Assembly (NCBI RefSeq): GCF_026240905.1
Contig: NZ_JAPEVI010000003.1
Coordinates: 4,404,501-4,468,500, forward strand
Direction of reading: 5' to 3'
Source of the DNA: Roseibium salinum
Lineage (GTDB): Bacteria; Pseudomonadota; Alphaproteobacteria; Rhizobiales; Stappiaceae
Length of the DNA stretch: 64,000 nucleotides
Shown here: positions 17,341 through 26,225 of the stretch, piece after piece
Layout of the letters: the number at the start of each line of letters is the position of its first letter
Position numbering within the stretch: position 1 is the first letter of the stretch
The notes under the pieces: model-generated
Database searches by the model: none
Seen by the model: only the letters and a program-made list of their open reading frames with translations
Told to the model about the DNA's origin: nothing
Position numbers and translations under genes: made by a program

Positions 17341-18351
17341 ATGCCGCGCCGTTCAACTCCCAAAAACGTGACCTTGAAGATGATCGCCGACCGGCTGGGG
17401 GTCTCGGTGACCACCGTTGCGCGGGCGATCAACGGATCGCCGAAGACCAGCGCCGGCATGGCGGAACGGGTCAACCGGGTGGCCGAAGAGCTCGGCTATG
17501 TCCGCAATATGGAAGGCGTCAAGCTGCGGACCGGGCGGACATACGTGCTCGCCGCCCTGCTCAAGTTTCCGTCCGACACCGAAATCGGCGATCCGACCCT
17601 GCTCGGGCTGCTGCAGGGCATTCATCAGCGCTGCCGGGATACGGACTATTCGGTGCGAACGATTATCGCACCGGAGACGGGCGAGGATACAATCGAGCTT
17701 GAAAGGCTGGTGAAGGGGCGTGGGTGCGACGGCGTCGTTCTGGATCACACCAGCCTTCAGGATCGCCGCGTCAAATATCTGCTCGAAGCGGGGATGCCGT
17801 TCATCACCTTCGGCAGGACGGAGCTGTTTTCGCCTCACGCCTTTTTCGATGTCGACAATGAATTCGCCGCCTGGCAGGGGACCAGCGAACTGATCCGGCG
17901 CGGTCACCGCAACATCGCGCTGCTCGACGGGCCTGAGGCCTATACCTATGTTCGCCAACGCATGACCGGCTACCGCCGTGCCCTGGCCGAGGCCGGTCTC
18001 AGCTACCGCGAAGAGCTGGTGCGCAATCTGGACCCGCAGGCCGATGCCGCCCGGCTCGCCGCTGCCGAGCTTGTCCGCACCACCGGTGTCGACGGCATCG
18101 TCTGCGTGAACGACGTGGTGCTGATGGGAGCGCGCAGAGGCGTGCGCGATGCGGCGCCGGAGCGGTTCAAGAACTTCGGCTTTTCCGTCCGCAGCGGCAC
18201 GAACCTTGGCGACTACCTGGAGACGCGGCCGGTCACGTCCTATTTCTCCCGCATCGATGCCGGTTGGAGCCTGGCGGACATGCTCATCCGCCGGATCGAA
18301 GGCCAGCCGGTGGAGGAGCTGCAGAAACTGGTGCGGACCGAGCTGCGGTAG
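17341..18351 (+). CDS. LacI-family transcriptional regulator
   Basis: A 336-residue repressor. The N-terminal helix-turn-helix is VTLKMIADRLGVSVTTVARA, followed by the hinge region and a periplasmic-binding-protein-like sugar domain (VLAALLKFPSDTEI, GRGCDGVVLDHTS, RRGHRNIALLDGP, GIVCVNDVVLMGA). The start ATG has no good ribosome site. The gene is isolated between inverted repeats. The nearest plausible target is the beta-mannosidase gene, whose promoter holds a 24-bp CG-centred palindrome. Control of that gene is inference. Confidence 0.85.
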   Translation: MPRRSTPKNVTLKMIADRLGVSVTTVARAINGSPKTSAGMAERVNRVAEELGYVRNMEGVKLRTGRTYVLAALLKFPSDTEIGDPTLLGLLQGIHQRCRDTDYSVRTIIAPETGEDTIELERLVKGRGCDGVVLDHTSLQDRRVKYLLEAGMPFITFGRTELFSPHAFFDVDNEFAAWQGTSELIRRGHRNIALLDGPEAYTYVRQRMTGYRRALAEAGLSYREELVRNLDPQADAARLAAAELVRTTGVDGIVCVNDVVLMGARRGVRDAAPERFKNFGFSVRSGTNLGDYLETRPVTSYFSRIDAGWSLADMLIRRIEGQPVEELQKLVRTELR

Positions 18352-18378
18352 CGGGATGTCGGTTCGGGTTTGAGCGCG

Positions 18379-18623
18379 GCTGCTTCTCTTGGTCGTTGCT
18401 CTGAGAGGCGGCCAACTGACCGGTCCACGCTTCAAGCACAGCCTCATCCTGAGGAAGCGCGCAGCGCTGTCTCGAAGGATGGGACACTTGCTCCGGGGTA
18501 TGCCGCCGATCCTTCGAGACGCGAGCAAGCTCGCTCCTCAGGATGAGGGTGTGGGTAGTAGCTGGCTCGATGTGGCTCCTCGGAGTGTCGTCAGGCGAAC
18601 CGCTGCTGACCTCCCGGGAGGGC
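18379..18623 (+). repeat. 245-bp repeat, copy 1 (intact), containing a CCTCATCCTGAGG palindromic unit
   Basis: The copy starts GCTGCTTCTCTTGG and ends CTCCCGGGAGGGCC. Its core at 18442-18548 is a large imperfect inverted repeat that opens with CCTCATCCTGAGG and closes with CCTCAGGATGAGG, with CTCGAAGGAT and ATCCTTCGAG in the arms. The same core occurs at four other places in the window. Copy 2 is split by the IS element. Confidence 0.75.
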
Positions 18624-18677
18624 CTTCAGACCCGTTCCCAGAAAGGCATCCCGCGTCAATTGCGTTCAGGCACACGG

Positions 18678-18830
18678 GTCACCCCGGCCCAGCGAAGCGC
18701 AGAGCCGGGGCCTACTCGCTGGTCCGCTCGGCAAAGCCGAAGAGAACAGCGCCGGACTGGCCGCGTTCAGGCAGTAAACTCTCTGGAAACGAGTAGGCTC
18801 CGGGTCTCCCTTGCGTTCGCCCGGCGTGGC
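18678..18830 (+). repeat. Right arm of the diverged long inverted repeat flanking the LacI gene
   Basis: This is the inverse partner of 16811-16964. The first 41 bases match at 39 positions, a middle part shares GCCGAAGAGA, and the last part shares AACGAGTAG and CCGGGTCTC. The two arms bracket the LacI-type gene and lie about 1.7 kb apart. Confidence 0.6.
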
Positions 18831-19014
18831 TCAGAGGGCTTCAGGGGCCGCTGCTGCTTCTCTTGGTTGTTGCTCTGAGAGGCGGCCAACTGACCGGTCC
18901 TCGCTTCAACCACAGCCTCATCCTGAGGAAGCGCGCAGCGCTGTCTCGAAGGATGGGAAACTTGCTCCGGTGTATGCCGCCGATCCTTCGAGACGCGAGC
19001 AAGCTCGCTCCTCA

Positions 19015-19935
19015 GAGACTGGCCCGAAATGTATTGAGTGATCCCGGTCGCTTGTGATTCCGTTATTGCGCTAACAGAACGGAGCTTCACCATGTGGACC
19101 GAGATCACCCGTGCCAACTATGAGCGTCGTGGCCAGCGTTACGCAAGCGATCTGACGAACGAAGAGTGGGATTTGGTCGCGCCTCATCTTCCGGAGAGGC
19201 GAGAGCGTGGGAGGCCGCGCACAACGTCGCTTCGGGAAGTGGTCAACGCGATCCTCTATCTGCTGCGTACGGGCTGCCCCTGGCGCTTTTTGCCAAGTGA
19301 TTTTCCGCCGCGCTCGACTGTCCAGAGATACTTTTATGCGTGGCGTGACAATGAGTTATGGCGTGGGTTGAACCGGCGGATAGTGGAGCAGCACCGACAA
19401 GCGCAGGCACGCAGTGCCACTCCGTCCGCCGGTGTGATCGACAGCCAGAGCGTGGCAACGACCCAAGTCGGCGGGCCACGAGGCCTTGATCCCTTCAAGC
19501 GCATCAAGGGTCGCAAGCGTCACATCGTCACCGATACAGACGGGCTCGTTCTGGACGTTCTGGTGCATCCCGCCAATATCCAGGACGTGCACGCAGCTGT
19601 GCCGCTGCTGCAAAGCCTGCGGCGGATCTATCCCGATCTTACTCATATCTTCGCCGATCGCGTCTACCGTGGCCCGAAGCTTCTGGAAAAGCTCAAGGAT
19701 TGCGGGCCATGGTCGATCGAAATCGTGCAACGGCCACCTGGGGTCAAGGGATTTGCGCTCCTGCCAAGACGATGGGTTGTTGAGAGAACCTTTGCCTGGT
19801 TCGGCCGACGCAGACGCCTCGCAAAAGACTTTGAAGCAAAACAGGAAACCCAAACCGCTTGGATCTATATCGCAAACATCGAACTAATCATCAGGCGACA
19901 GGCAAAGCTAACAAAATGAGTTTCGAGTCAGACTC
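19015..19935 (+). mobile_element. Complete IS5-family insertion sequence, 921 bp
   Basis: Terminal inverted repeats are GAGACTGGCCCGAAA (left) and, read inward from the right, GAGTCTGACTCGAAA, matching at 12 of 15 positions. The target duplication is TCA at 19012-19014 and 19936-19938, of the T-N-A form known in the IS1031 group of IS5. The empty site is visible in repeat copy 1. The single transposase frame is intact, so the element may be active. Confidence 0.88.
19092..19919 (+). CDS. IS5-family transposase
   Basis: A 275-residue DDE transposase filling the IS element. The start MWTEITRANYERRG follows a GGAG site; an upstream start would add 18 residues. The N-terminal domain (LTNEEWDLVAPHLPERRERG, ILYLLRTGCPWRFLP) is typical of IS5. 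Catalytic acids are D117 in VIDSQSV, D189 in FADRVYRG and E231 in VVERTFAWFG, followed by RRRRLAKDFE. All three are present and there is no frameshift, so it should be functional. Confidence 0.9.
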   Translation: MWTEITRANYERRGQRYASDLTNEEWDLVAPHLPERRERGRPRTTSLREVVNAILYLLRTGCPWRFLPSDFPPRSTVQRYFYAWRDNELWRGLNRRIVEQHRQAQARSATPSAGVIDSQSVATTQVGGPRGLDPFKRIKGRKRHIVTDTDGLVLDVLVHPANIQDVHAAVPLLQSLRRIYPDLTHIFADRVYRGPKLLEKLKDCGPWSIEIVQRPPGVKGFALLPRRWVVERTFAWFGRRRRLAKDFEAKQETQTAWIYIANIELIIRRQAKLTK

Positions 19936-20034
19936 TCAGGATGAGGGTGTGGGTAGTAGCTGGCTCGATGTAGCTCCTCGGAGTGTCGTCAGGCGAACCG
20001 CAGCAGCCCTCCCGGGAGGGCCACCAGATCCAGC

Positions 20035-22527
20035 CTAACCTCCGGGCCTGTACGCAACGAGATCATTGGCTGAACGGATCACGCCGACCTTCTGCAGGTC
20101 TTCGGCGCAGATATCCGGGCAGTTTTCCAGCTGAATGACGACCTCCTCGCCGGGAAGCAGGGTGTCGAGCATCCGGTCGGTGCTGCAGGCGGGGTCTATC
20201 CGGTCGGCGAAGAGGCAGAGGTCCTTGATGAGCGTCAGCGCGGCGATCCGCACCCTTGTTCCGGCCGGAGAGGCGTCGACACCCAGCCGAAAGCGGGCGG
20301 CCGGCAGGTCGAGATTGAGGTCTTCTTCGAAAAAGTGATGCGTCTTCGTGTTGCCGGCCGTCACCACGATGAGTTCGCGCCTGGGATCGGCCGGGCGCGC
20401 GATGCTGTCGGGAAGCGGGATGGTGACCGGCTTGTTGCGCTCCACGCAGACCCGCCAGATCTTGTGTTCGGCGAGCACCGTGCCGTCGAACCGGACCCGC
20501 TTGATGGAGACGGGCGTGCGCCATTCCAGGTTGGTGTCGGCGATGACGTGAAGGGCCAGGCCGCTTCCGGACTTCCGGACGGTCAGGAATTTTGCGGCGT
20601 AGACCTTCTTGAGCGCGTACCAGAGCGGCTTCTTGCGGCCGTAGCCGTCGATCGCCGCCCAGGAGGTGACCGGCCAGCAGTCATTCAGCTGCCAGACAAT
20701 GGCGCCCCGGCAGGTCGGCTGCAAGGCGCGGAAATGGCTGATGGCGAAGGCGATGGCGTGAGCCTGATTGAGCTGGGTGGTGAAGTGCCAGTCGTCGAAG
20801 CCCGACGGATCGGGCAGGTGGCCCTGAAGGCCGCGCATCAGCTTGGTGTTGCCGCCGTCCGCCTTCTGGTGGTGCATCACGCCGGGCGAGGTCGGCGTCA
20901 GCGGGTCGTCTGAAATGGCTTCGCGAAGCGTTGCCATGGCGGGCGGCGCCTGCCAGCCGAATTCTGCGACGAAACGCGGCTGGTAATTTGCATAGACCTC
21001 ATAGCCGACTTCGTTCCAGGCATCCCAGATGTGCCGGCAGCCGTGTTCGTCGGCATTGGCGAAGCGGTCTATGGAGCCGGAATAGGGGCTGCCGGGATAG
21101 TAGGTGCCGCTGGGATGCAGCTCTTTGACCAGGCGCGGCAAGAGATCCAGATAATAGCCTTCGCCCCAGGTCTTGCCGGCAAGCGCCTCCTGCCAGCCCC
21201 AGGCCTGATAGCCCCAGATGTTCTCGTTGTTGCCGTTCCACAGCGCCAGCGAGGGATGGGACATCAGCCGGGCGATATTGTCCCGCGCCTCGGCGTCCAC
21301 CTCGTCGGGCAAGTTGCCTTCTTCCGGATAGGCGGCGCAGGCGAACAGGAAGTCCTGCCACACAAGAATGCCGTGGGTGTCGCAAAGCTCGTAGAAGTCG
21401 TCACTTTCGTAAATGCCGCCGCCCCAGACGCGCAGCATGTTGATGTTGGCGTCCTTCGCCTGGGTGATGCGCTGCTCCAGGCGCTCCTTGGTGATGCGCG
21501 AAGGGAAGCAGTCGTCCGGGATCCAGTTGGCGCCGAAGACATACATCGGCTTGCCGTTGACGATGAACGAGAAGGCGGATTGTGTCTCGTCTCCCGACAG
21601 ATCCAGCGCGATGGTGCGGAAGCCGACCTCTCTGGTCTCGCGGTCGAGGACCACCCCGTCCTTCTTCAGCGTGATTTCAAGATCATAGAGCGGCTGCGCG
21701 CCCATGCCATGCGGCCACCAGAGATTGGGCGAGGGACAGGTCAGCTCCAGTGTGCTCTCGCCGCCCTCGGGGAAAACCGAGGCCGAATGGCTGCCGATGC
21801 GGGCCTCCAGTTCCAGGCCGCTGTCGTCGCCGTCAATGGCCGCGAAAATCCGCACCAGGCCGTCCTGCCCGGCCATGGACACGTCCAGCCTGAGGCTTTC
21901 GAAGCGCGCGCCGGACCAGCTGACCAGTTCCACGTCCCGCCAGATGCCGGCGGTCACCAGGTTGGGGCCCCAGTCCCAGCCGAAATTGCAGGCCATCTTG
22001 CGCATCAGGTTTCCGGGGCCCGGATAGCAGTTGGGCCGGGGTTCCAGCTCCAGCGTCTTCTCGTGCTCGTAAGGCGACAGGAACGTGACTTTCAGCCTGT
22101 TGCCTTGCGCCTTCAGCTGGCCCGTCACGTCGACCCGGTAGGTGCGGTGCATGTTCTCGCTGGCAAGGATCACCTCGCCGTTGAGGGACACGGTGGCCAC
22201 GGTGTCGAGCCCGTGGAAGACGAGCGTGTGGCGCTCGCCGCTTGTCGGATCCGCGTCGAATTCGGTCTCGTAAACCCAGTCGCACTCGCCGATCCACTGG
22301 ACCGCCAGTTCGTTGCAGTCGAGATAGGGATCGGGAATGACCTTTGCCGCCAGGAGATCCGTGTGGACACAGCCGGGGACGGCCGCGGGCCACGACATTT
22401 CCGGCGTGACGGGGGCAGCCGGCACGGCGCGCGAACAGCTCAGCTGCCAACCTTCGTGAAGGCGGCGGATGATTGTTTGCGGCACGGACCGAGGGTCCTG
22501 TGTCGTGGCGGTGCTGTGGCTGTTCAC
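20035..22527 (-). CDS. Beta-mannosidase, glycoside hydrolase family 2
   Basis: An enzyme of about 830 residues that removes beta-mannose from oligosaccharide ends. The N-terminal jelly-roll carries VPGCVHTDLL and CDWVYETEF, and FNFGWDWGP-like ACNFGWDWGPNL follows. The TIM barrel has MLRVWGGGIYE, acid/base E438 and nucleophile E525 (numbered from the upstream GTG) in WNGNNEN and FVAEFGWQ. No signal peptide is seen, so it is probably cytoplasmic. I prefer the GTG at 22527, which has GGAG eight bases upstream, over the GTG at 22536. The frame ends within a few bases of the repeat region. A 24-bp palindrome upstream suggests LacI-type control. Confidence 0.9.
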   Translation of the reverse strand: MNSHSTATTQDPRSVPQTIIRRLHEGWQLSCSRAVPAAPVTPEMSWPAAVPGCVHTDLLAAKVIPDPYLDCNELAVQWIGECDWVYETEFDADPTSGERHTLVFHGLDTVATVSLNGEVILASENMHRTYRVDVTGQLKAQGNRLKVTFLSPYEHEKTLELEPRPNCYPGPGNLMRKMACNFGWDWGPNLVTAGIWRDVELVSWSGARFESLRLDVSMAGQDGLVRIFAAIDGDDSGLELEARIGSHSASVFPEGGESTLELTCPSPNLWWPHGMGAQPLYDLEITLKKDGVVLDRETREVGFRTIALDLSGDETQSAFSFIVNGKPMYVFGANWIPDDCFPSRITKERLEQRITQAKDANINMLRVWGGGIYESDDFYELCDTHGILVWQDFLFACAAYPEEGNLPDEVDAEARDNIARLMSHPSLALWNGNNENIWGYQAWGWQEALAGKTWGEGYYLDLLPRLVKELHPSGTYYPGSPYSGSIDRFANADEHGCRHIWDAWNEVGYEVYANYQPRFVAEFGWQAPPAMATLREAISDDPLTPTSPGVMHHQKADGGNTKLMRGLQGHLPDPSGFDDWHFTTQLNQAHAIAFAISHFRALQPTCRGAIVWQLNDCWPVTSWAAIDGYGRKKPLWYALKKVYAAKFLTVRKSGSGLALHVIADTNLEWRTPVSIKRVRFDGTVLAEHKIWRVCVERNKPVTIPLPDSIARPADPRRELIVVTAGNTKTHHFFEEDLNLDLPAARFRLGVDASPAGTRVRIAALTLIKDLCLFADRIDPACSTDRMLDTLLPGEEVVIQLENCPDICAEDLQKVGVIRSANDLVAYRPGG

Positions 22528-22582
22528 GGGTAACACTCCGGTAGGGCGGATTGACGCGGGCTCCGGACCGGCTTTCCGGCGG

Positions 22583-22606
22583 ATCAGGTTTATCGATAAA
22601 CCTGAT
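22583..22606. promoter_or_regulatory. 24-bp perfect palindrome upstream of the beta-mannosidase gene
   Basis: ATCAGGTTTATC is followed directly by its exact complement, giving a CG-centred 24-bp palindrome 56 bases before the proposed start codon. Central CG and A/T-rich half-sites are hallmarks of LacI-family operators. The LacI-type protein encoded at 17341 is the nearest candidate. Confidence 0.6.
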
Positions 22607-22884
22607 TCCGTCCGGACGTCAAAGGGTGTTCGCAGCCTTGATCCATATGATTGAGAATGCTGGTTAAATCAGACAGTTTGACGAAATGCCCGGAAAACCG
22701 GCCGGCGCGGGCTGGAGCGAACGATAGCGCTCGTCTGCGCACGCGACCGGCGGCGTTGCGGCAGCCTGGGTCACAAGCGCCGGTGGAACCTTTCAGGAGC
22801 GGCATACGTTGTTTTGACATGGCGAGCGTGTCGATCGGGTCGCCGATCTGATCGCCGTTCGGTCAACCGCTAAGGAGGTTTTTG
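22607..22884. other. Intergenic region between divergent genes
   Basis: It carries the outward promoters of the beta-mannosidase gene and the DUF992 gene. Apart from the 24-bp palindrome at its left border I see no gene or repeat in it. Confidence 0.4.
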
Positions 22885-23370
22885 ATGAAACGGCTAAGCA
22901 AGATGGCACTGGTTCTGGCCGGTACAACGCTTCTGGCCACGCCCGCATTCGCACAAGATGGCAATGCCGGTGTGAAGATTGGCGTGCTGACCTGCGCGGT
23001 CGAGGGAGAAACGAATTTTGTCGTGGGCTCCAGGGCGACGCTTGACTGCACCTATGAGGAAGCAAACACCAACCAGGTGGAACGTTACACCGGCACGGTG
23101 AGCGATTTCGGTCTGGATATCGGAACGACAAACAACGCGACGCTCGTCTGGGCGGTCATGGCCCCGACGACGGATATCGAGCCCGGTGCGCTGGAAGGCA
23201 CATACGGGGGCTTGACCGCAGGCGCGAGCCTCGGTGCCGGGGTCAAGGCCAACGCCCTGATCGGCGGTTTCAATGAATCCGTCGTGCTCAATCCGGTCAG
23301 CGTCGAGAGCCAGACGGGGGTCAACCTGACCCTTGGCGTTACCCAGTTGACGCTGACATCGCTCAGCTGA
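22885..23370 (+). CDS. DUF992-type secreted protein
   Basis: A 161-residue exported protein with an excellent TAAGGAGG ribosome site. The signal peptide runs to about residue 24 (TPAFAQ-DG). The mature part has GVKIGVLTCAVEGETNFVVG and the second cysteine in ATLDCTYEE, a glycine- and alanine-rich middle, and the ending TLGVTQLTLTSLS, as in DUF992 proteins of Rhizobiales. It is probably periplasmic and of unknown function. It is monocistronic and followed by a hairpin. Confidence 0.75.
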   Translation: MKRLSKMALVLAGTTLLATPAFAQDGNAGVKIGVLTCAVEGETNFVVGSRATLDCTYEEANTNQVERYTGTVSDFGLDIGTTNNATLVWAVMAPTTDIEPGALEGTYGGLTAGASLGAGVKANALIGGFNESVVLNPVSVESQTGVNLTLGVTQLTLTSLS

Positions 23371-23390
23371 TCGCGCCACTGACAGCACAA

Positions 23391-23426
23391 GACAAGAGGG
23401 CCGGCAGCGCCGGCCCTTCACTTGTC
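23391..23426 (+). terminator. Hairpin after the DUF992 gene
   Basis: GGGCCGGC-AGC-GCCGGCCC at 23398-23416 forms an 8-bp stem, extended outward by GACAAG / CTTGTC at 23391-23396 and 23421-23426. There is no long T run. It may serve both the DUF992 gene and the convergent NepR-like gene. Confidence 0.6.
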
Positions 23427-23470
23427 ATCTGTCCGATCAGGTGTTGGGAGGTGTCGCCGTGGTGCGGCCG

Positions 23471-23698
23471 CTATGCGCTGGCCTCATGCCCCTCGGCGGA
23501 CCGTCTTTCTTTGTAACTGGCTTCATCCAAAAGATACAGCAGTTCACGCATTCTTTCCGGGAGGTCGTCGACGAGCGCCTCGTCGTAAAGTTTCTTGAGC
23601 CGGGGAGCGACCCGGTGCGTGCTCCCGGCCGCACCGCCCGCCCGCCCGGGCGCCCCGAAACCGGTTGCCTGCCGGTATGATCTTTGTTCTCCTGACAT
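23471..23698 (-). CDS. NepR-like anti-sigma factor
   Basis: A 75-residue protein. The N-terminal 30 residues are polar and probably disordered. Then comes RLKKLYDEALVDDLPERMRE followed by LLYLLDEA, which is the two-helix pattern of NepR (LR-x-LYD ... EP-x-P-x-R-x-x-x-LL-x-x-L). NepR binds the EcfG sigma factor and is released by PhyR in the alphaproteobacterial general stress response. No ecfG or phyR gene is nearby, so this would be a detached paralogue. The usual EPVP is replaced by DDLP. A GGAA lies upstream of the ATG. Confidence 0.6.
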   Translation of the reverse strand: MSGEQRSYRQATGFGAPGRAGGAAGSTHRVAPRLKKLYDEALVDDLPERMRELLYLLDEASYKERRSAEGHEASA

Positions 23699-23930
23699 AA
23701 TTCATTTCCAGCCTGGTTGTGGTCTTCGAGCCCTAACGCACTTGCAGGATAAAGGTTTCCTATTGCGGAGTGCAATCCTCCGGTTACGCGGATGCGATCA
23801 CCGGCGGCGCTGTCCGGGAGCGGATCGGCGCGCGGGCAAGGCAAACTATTTTAAGCTTGAAATTTTAATCTTGAAGTAAATCCGGATCTGTGTTTCGCTG
23901 GTGGGGTCGTGTCAGGACAGGGAGGGTCTT

Positions 23931-26225
23931 ATGCGCATTGCTTGCCTGGGCGGAGGGCCTGCAGGTCTCTATTTCGCCATTTCCATGAAGCTGCGCGATC
24001 CGTCTCACGAGATCGACGTGATCGAGCGCAACCGGGCCGACGATACGTTCGGCTGGGGCGTGGTCCTGTCCGACGAGACCCTTCAGAACCTTGCCGCCAA
24101 CGATCCGGTCAGCGCCAAGGCGATCGGGGAGAATTTCGCCTATTGGGACGACATTGCCCTGCATTTCCGCGGCCAGCGGCTCGTCTCGAGCGGCCATGGT
24201 TTTTGCGGCATCGGCCGCATGAAGTTGTTGTTGCTCCTTCAGGCGCGCGCAATAGAGCTCGGCGTCAATCTGAAATTCGAAACGGAAGCGGAAAGCGCGG
24301 AGGACTATCGGCGCGACTATGACCTGGTGGTTGCCAGTGACGGTCTGAACTCGAAAACCCGTGCGCTCTATGCCGATACGTTCAAGCCGGAAATCGACCG
24401 GCGCCTGTGCCAGTTCGTCTGGCTGGGAACGCACCAGAAATTTGCCGACGCCTTCACCTTCATCTTCGAGGAAACCGAGCACGGTTGGGTCTGGGCGCAT
24501 GCCTACCAGTTCGATGCCGACACGGCGACGTTCATTGTCGAGTGCGCGCAGGACACGTTCGACGCCTTCGGCTTCGGCGAGATGAGCCAGGAGGAAAGCA
24601 TCAGGACCTGCGAGGAGATCTTCAAGGATCACCTGGGCGGTCACGCGCTGATGAGCAATGCCAGGCACCTGCGCGGCTCGGCCTGGATCAGGTTCCCGCG
24701 CGTCCTGTGCGAGAAGTGGAGCCATGAGAATGTCGTCCTGTTGGGCGACGCGGCCGCGACTGCGCATTTCTCCATCGGATCGGGCACCAAGCTGGCGCTG
24801 GAATCGGCGATTTCCCTGGCGAATTTCCTGCATGACGAAGCGGACATGCGGTCTGCCTTCGCGCGCTACGAGGCGGATCGCAGGCTGGAAGTGCTGCGCC
24901 TGCAGTCGGCGGCGCGCAACTCGATGGAATGGTTCGAGCATGTGGGGCGCTATCTCCATCTCGACCCCGTGCAGCTCAACTATTCCATGCTCACCCGCTC
25001 GCAGCGCATCAGCCACGAGAACCTGCGCCTGCGCGATCCCAAATGGCTGGAATCGGCCGAGCGCTGGTTCATGGAACAGGCCGGCGTCGCCTCCAACGCG
25101 CCGGTGAGACCGCCGATGTTCGCGCCGTTCAAATTGCGGGACATGGAGTTGAAGAACCGCGTCGTGGTCTCGCCCATGGCGCAGTACAAGGCGGTGGACG
25201 GGGCGCCGACCGACTGGCACATGGTTCACTACGGCGAACGCGCCAAGGGCGGGGCGGGGCTCTTGTTTGTCGAGATGACCTGCGTAAGCGCCGAGGGACG
25301 GATCACGCCGGGCTGCCCGGGGCTTTATGCGCCCGAGCACGAGGCGGCCTGGAGACGACTGACGGATTTCGTCCATTTGGAAACGAGTGCCAAGATCTGC
25401 TGCCAGATCGGCCATTCGGGCCGCAAGGGCTCCACGCGGATCGGCTGGGAAGGCATGGACCAACCCTTGCCGGACGGCAACTGGGACGTGGTCTCGGCCT
25501 CTGCCATTCCCTGGTCCGACAGGAACGCGATGCCGCGGGAGATCACACCGGGCGAGATGGACGAGATCAAGGCCCAGTTCGTCGCCGCGGCGGAAATGGC
25601 CGGGCGCGCCGGCTTCGACATGATCGAACTGCACGCCGCCCACGGCTATCTGCTGTCTTCCTTCATTTCGCCGGTCTCCAACATCCGCCGGGACGACTAT
25701 GGCGGATCGCTGGAAAACCGCATGCGCTGGCCGCTGGAGGTCTTCAAGGCGATGCGCGCCGTCTGGCCGCAGGAAAAGCCGATGTCCGTGCGCATCTCGG
25801 CCAATGACTGGGTGGGCGATGAAGGCATCACGCCGGACGACGCGGTGGAGATCGCGCGCATGTTCCGGGCAGCCGGCGTCGACCTCGTCGATGTCTCCGC
25901 CGGCCAGACGTCGGTCGATGCAAGGCCGGTCTACGGCCGCATGTTCCAGACGCCGTTCTCCGACCGCATCCGCAACGAAGGCGGATTGCCGACCATGGCC
26001 GTCGGCAACATCTACGAGGCCGATCACGCCAATTCGATTCTCATGGCCGGGCGGGCGGATCTTGTCGCCGTCGGCCGGCCGCACCTGGCCGATCCCTACT
26101 GGACGTTCCATGAGGCCGCCAGGATCGGCGACCGCGCGGCGACCGATTGGCCTCTGCCCTATCTGGCGGGCCGGGATCAATTGTGGCGGCTGGCCGACCG
26201 CGAAGCGGAGGTCCTGCGGGCATGA
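23931..26225 (+). CDS. 2-Aminobenzoyl-CoA monooxygenase/reductase-type flavoenzyme fusion
   Basis: A 764-residue two-domain flavoprotein, starting after GGGAGGGTCTT. Residues 1 to about 385 form an aromatic-ring hydroxylase of the salicylyl-CoA 5-hydroxylase type (GGGPAG at 8-13; [16 protein letters not shown] near 272). Residues from about 396 form an old-yellow-enzyme domain ([31 protein letters not shown] near 568; [11 protein letters not shown]). This fusion is known from the Azoarcus 2-aminobenzoyl-CoA monooxygenase/reductase, which oxygenates and then reduces the ring. With the ligase and beta-oxidation genes that follow, anthranilate is the likeliest substrate; salicylate is the main alternative. 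Confidence 0.85.
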   Translation: MRIACLGGGPAGLYFAISMKLRDPSHEIDVIERNRADDTFGWGVVLSDETLQNLAANDPVSAKAIGENFAYWDDIALHFRGQRLVSSGHGFCGIGRMKLLLLLQARAIELGVNLKFETEAESAEDYRRDYDLVVASDGLNSKTRALYADTFKPEIDRRLCQFVWLGTHQKFADAFTFIFEETEHGWVWAHAYQFDADTATFIVECAQDTFDAFGFGEMSQEESIRTCEEIFKDHLGGHALMSNARHLRGSAWIRFPRVLCEKWSHENVVLLGDAAATAHFSIGSGTKLALESAISLANFLHDEADMRSAFARYEADRRLEVLRLQSAARNSMEWFEHVGRYLHLDPVQLNYSMLTRSQRISHENLRLRDPKWLESAERWFMEQAGVASNAPVRPPMFAPFKLRDMELKNRVVVSPMAQYKAVDGAPTDWHMVHYGERAKGGAGLLFVEMTCVSAEGRITPGCPGLYAPEHEAAWRRLTDFVHLETSAKICCQIGHSGRKGSTRIGWEGMDQPLPDGNWDVVSASAIPWSDRNAMPREITPGEMDEIKAQFVAAAEMAGRAGFDMIELHAAHGYLLSSFISPVSNIRRDDYGGSLENRMRWPLEVFKAMRAVWPQEKPMSVRISANDWVGDEGITPDDAVEIARMFRAAGVDLVDVSAGQTSVDARPVYGRMFQTPFSDRIRNEGGLPTMAVGNIYEADHANSILMAGRADLVAVGRPHLADPYWTFHEAARIGDRAATDWPLPYLAGRDQLWRLADREAEVLRA

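Larger units (their letters stand above)
18352..19011. other. Repeat-rich intergenic region left of the IS element
   Basis: No gene is supported. The region holds one intact copy of a roughly 245-bp repeat (18379-18623), the right arm of the long inverted repeat (18678-18830), and the left part of a second 245-bp copy that the IS element interrupts. Confidence 0.6.
18853..20022 (+). repeat. 245-bp repeat, copy 2, split by an IS element
   Basis: The left part 18853-19014 matches copy 1 with few differences. The sequence then jumps to the IS element and resumes at 19939 with GGATGAGGGTGTGGGTAGTA as in copy 1, ending CTCCCGGGAGGGCC at 20022. Removing the IS and one TCA restores the copy-1 sequence at the junction. 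Confidence 0.8.

Noticed and set aside
23437..23844. 135-codon minus-strand frame overlapping the NepR-like gene
   Set aside because: Different frame with no recognisable pattern; the shorter NepR-like frame fits a known family.
23865..26180. 771-codon frame antisense to the monooxygenase/reductase gene
   Set aside because: Shadow frame; the plus strand encodes two recognised flavin domains with intact motifs.
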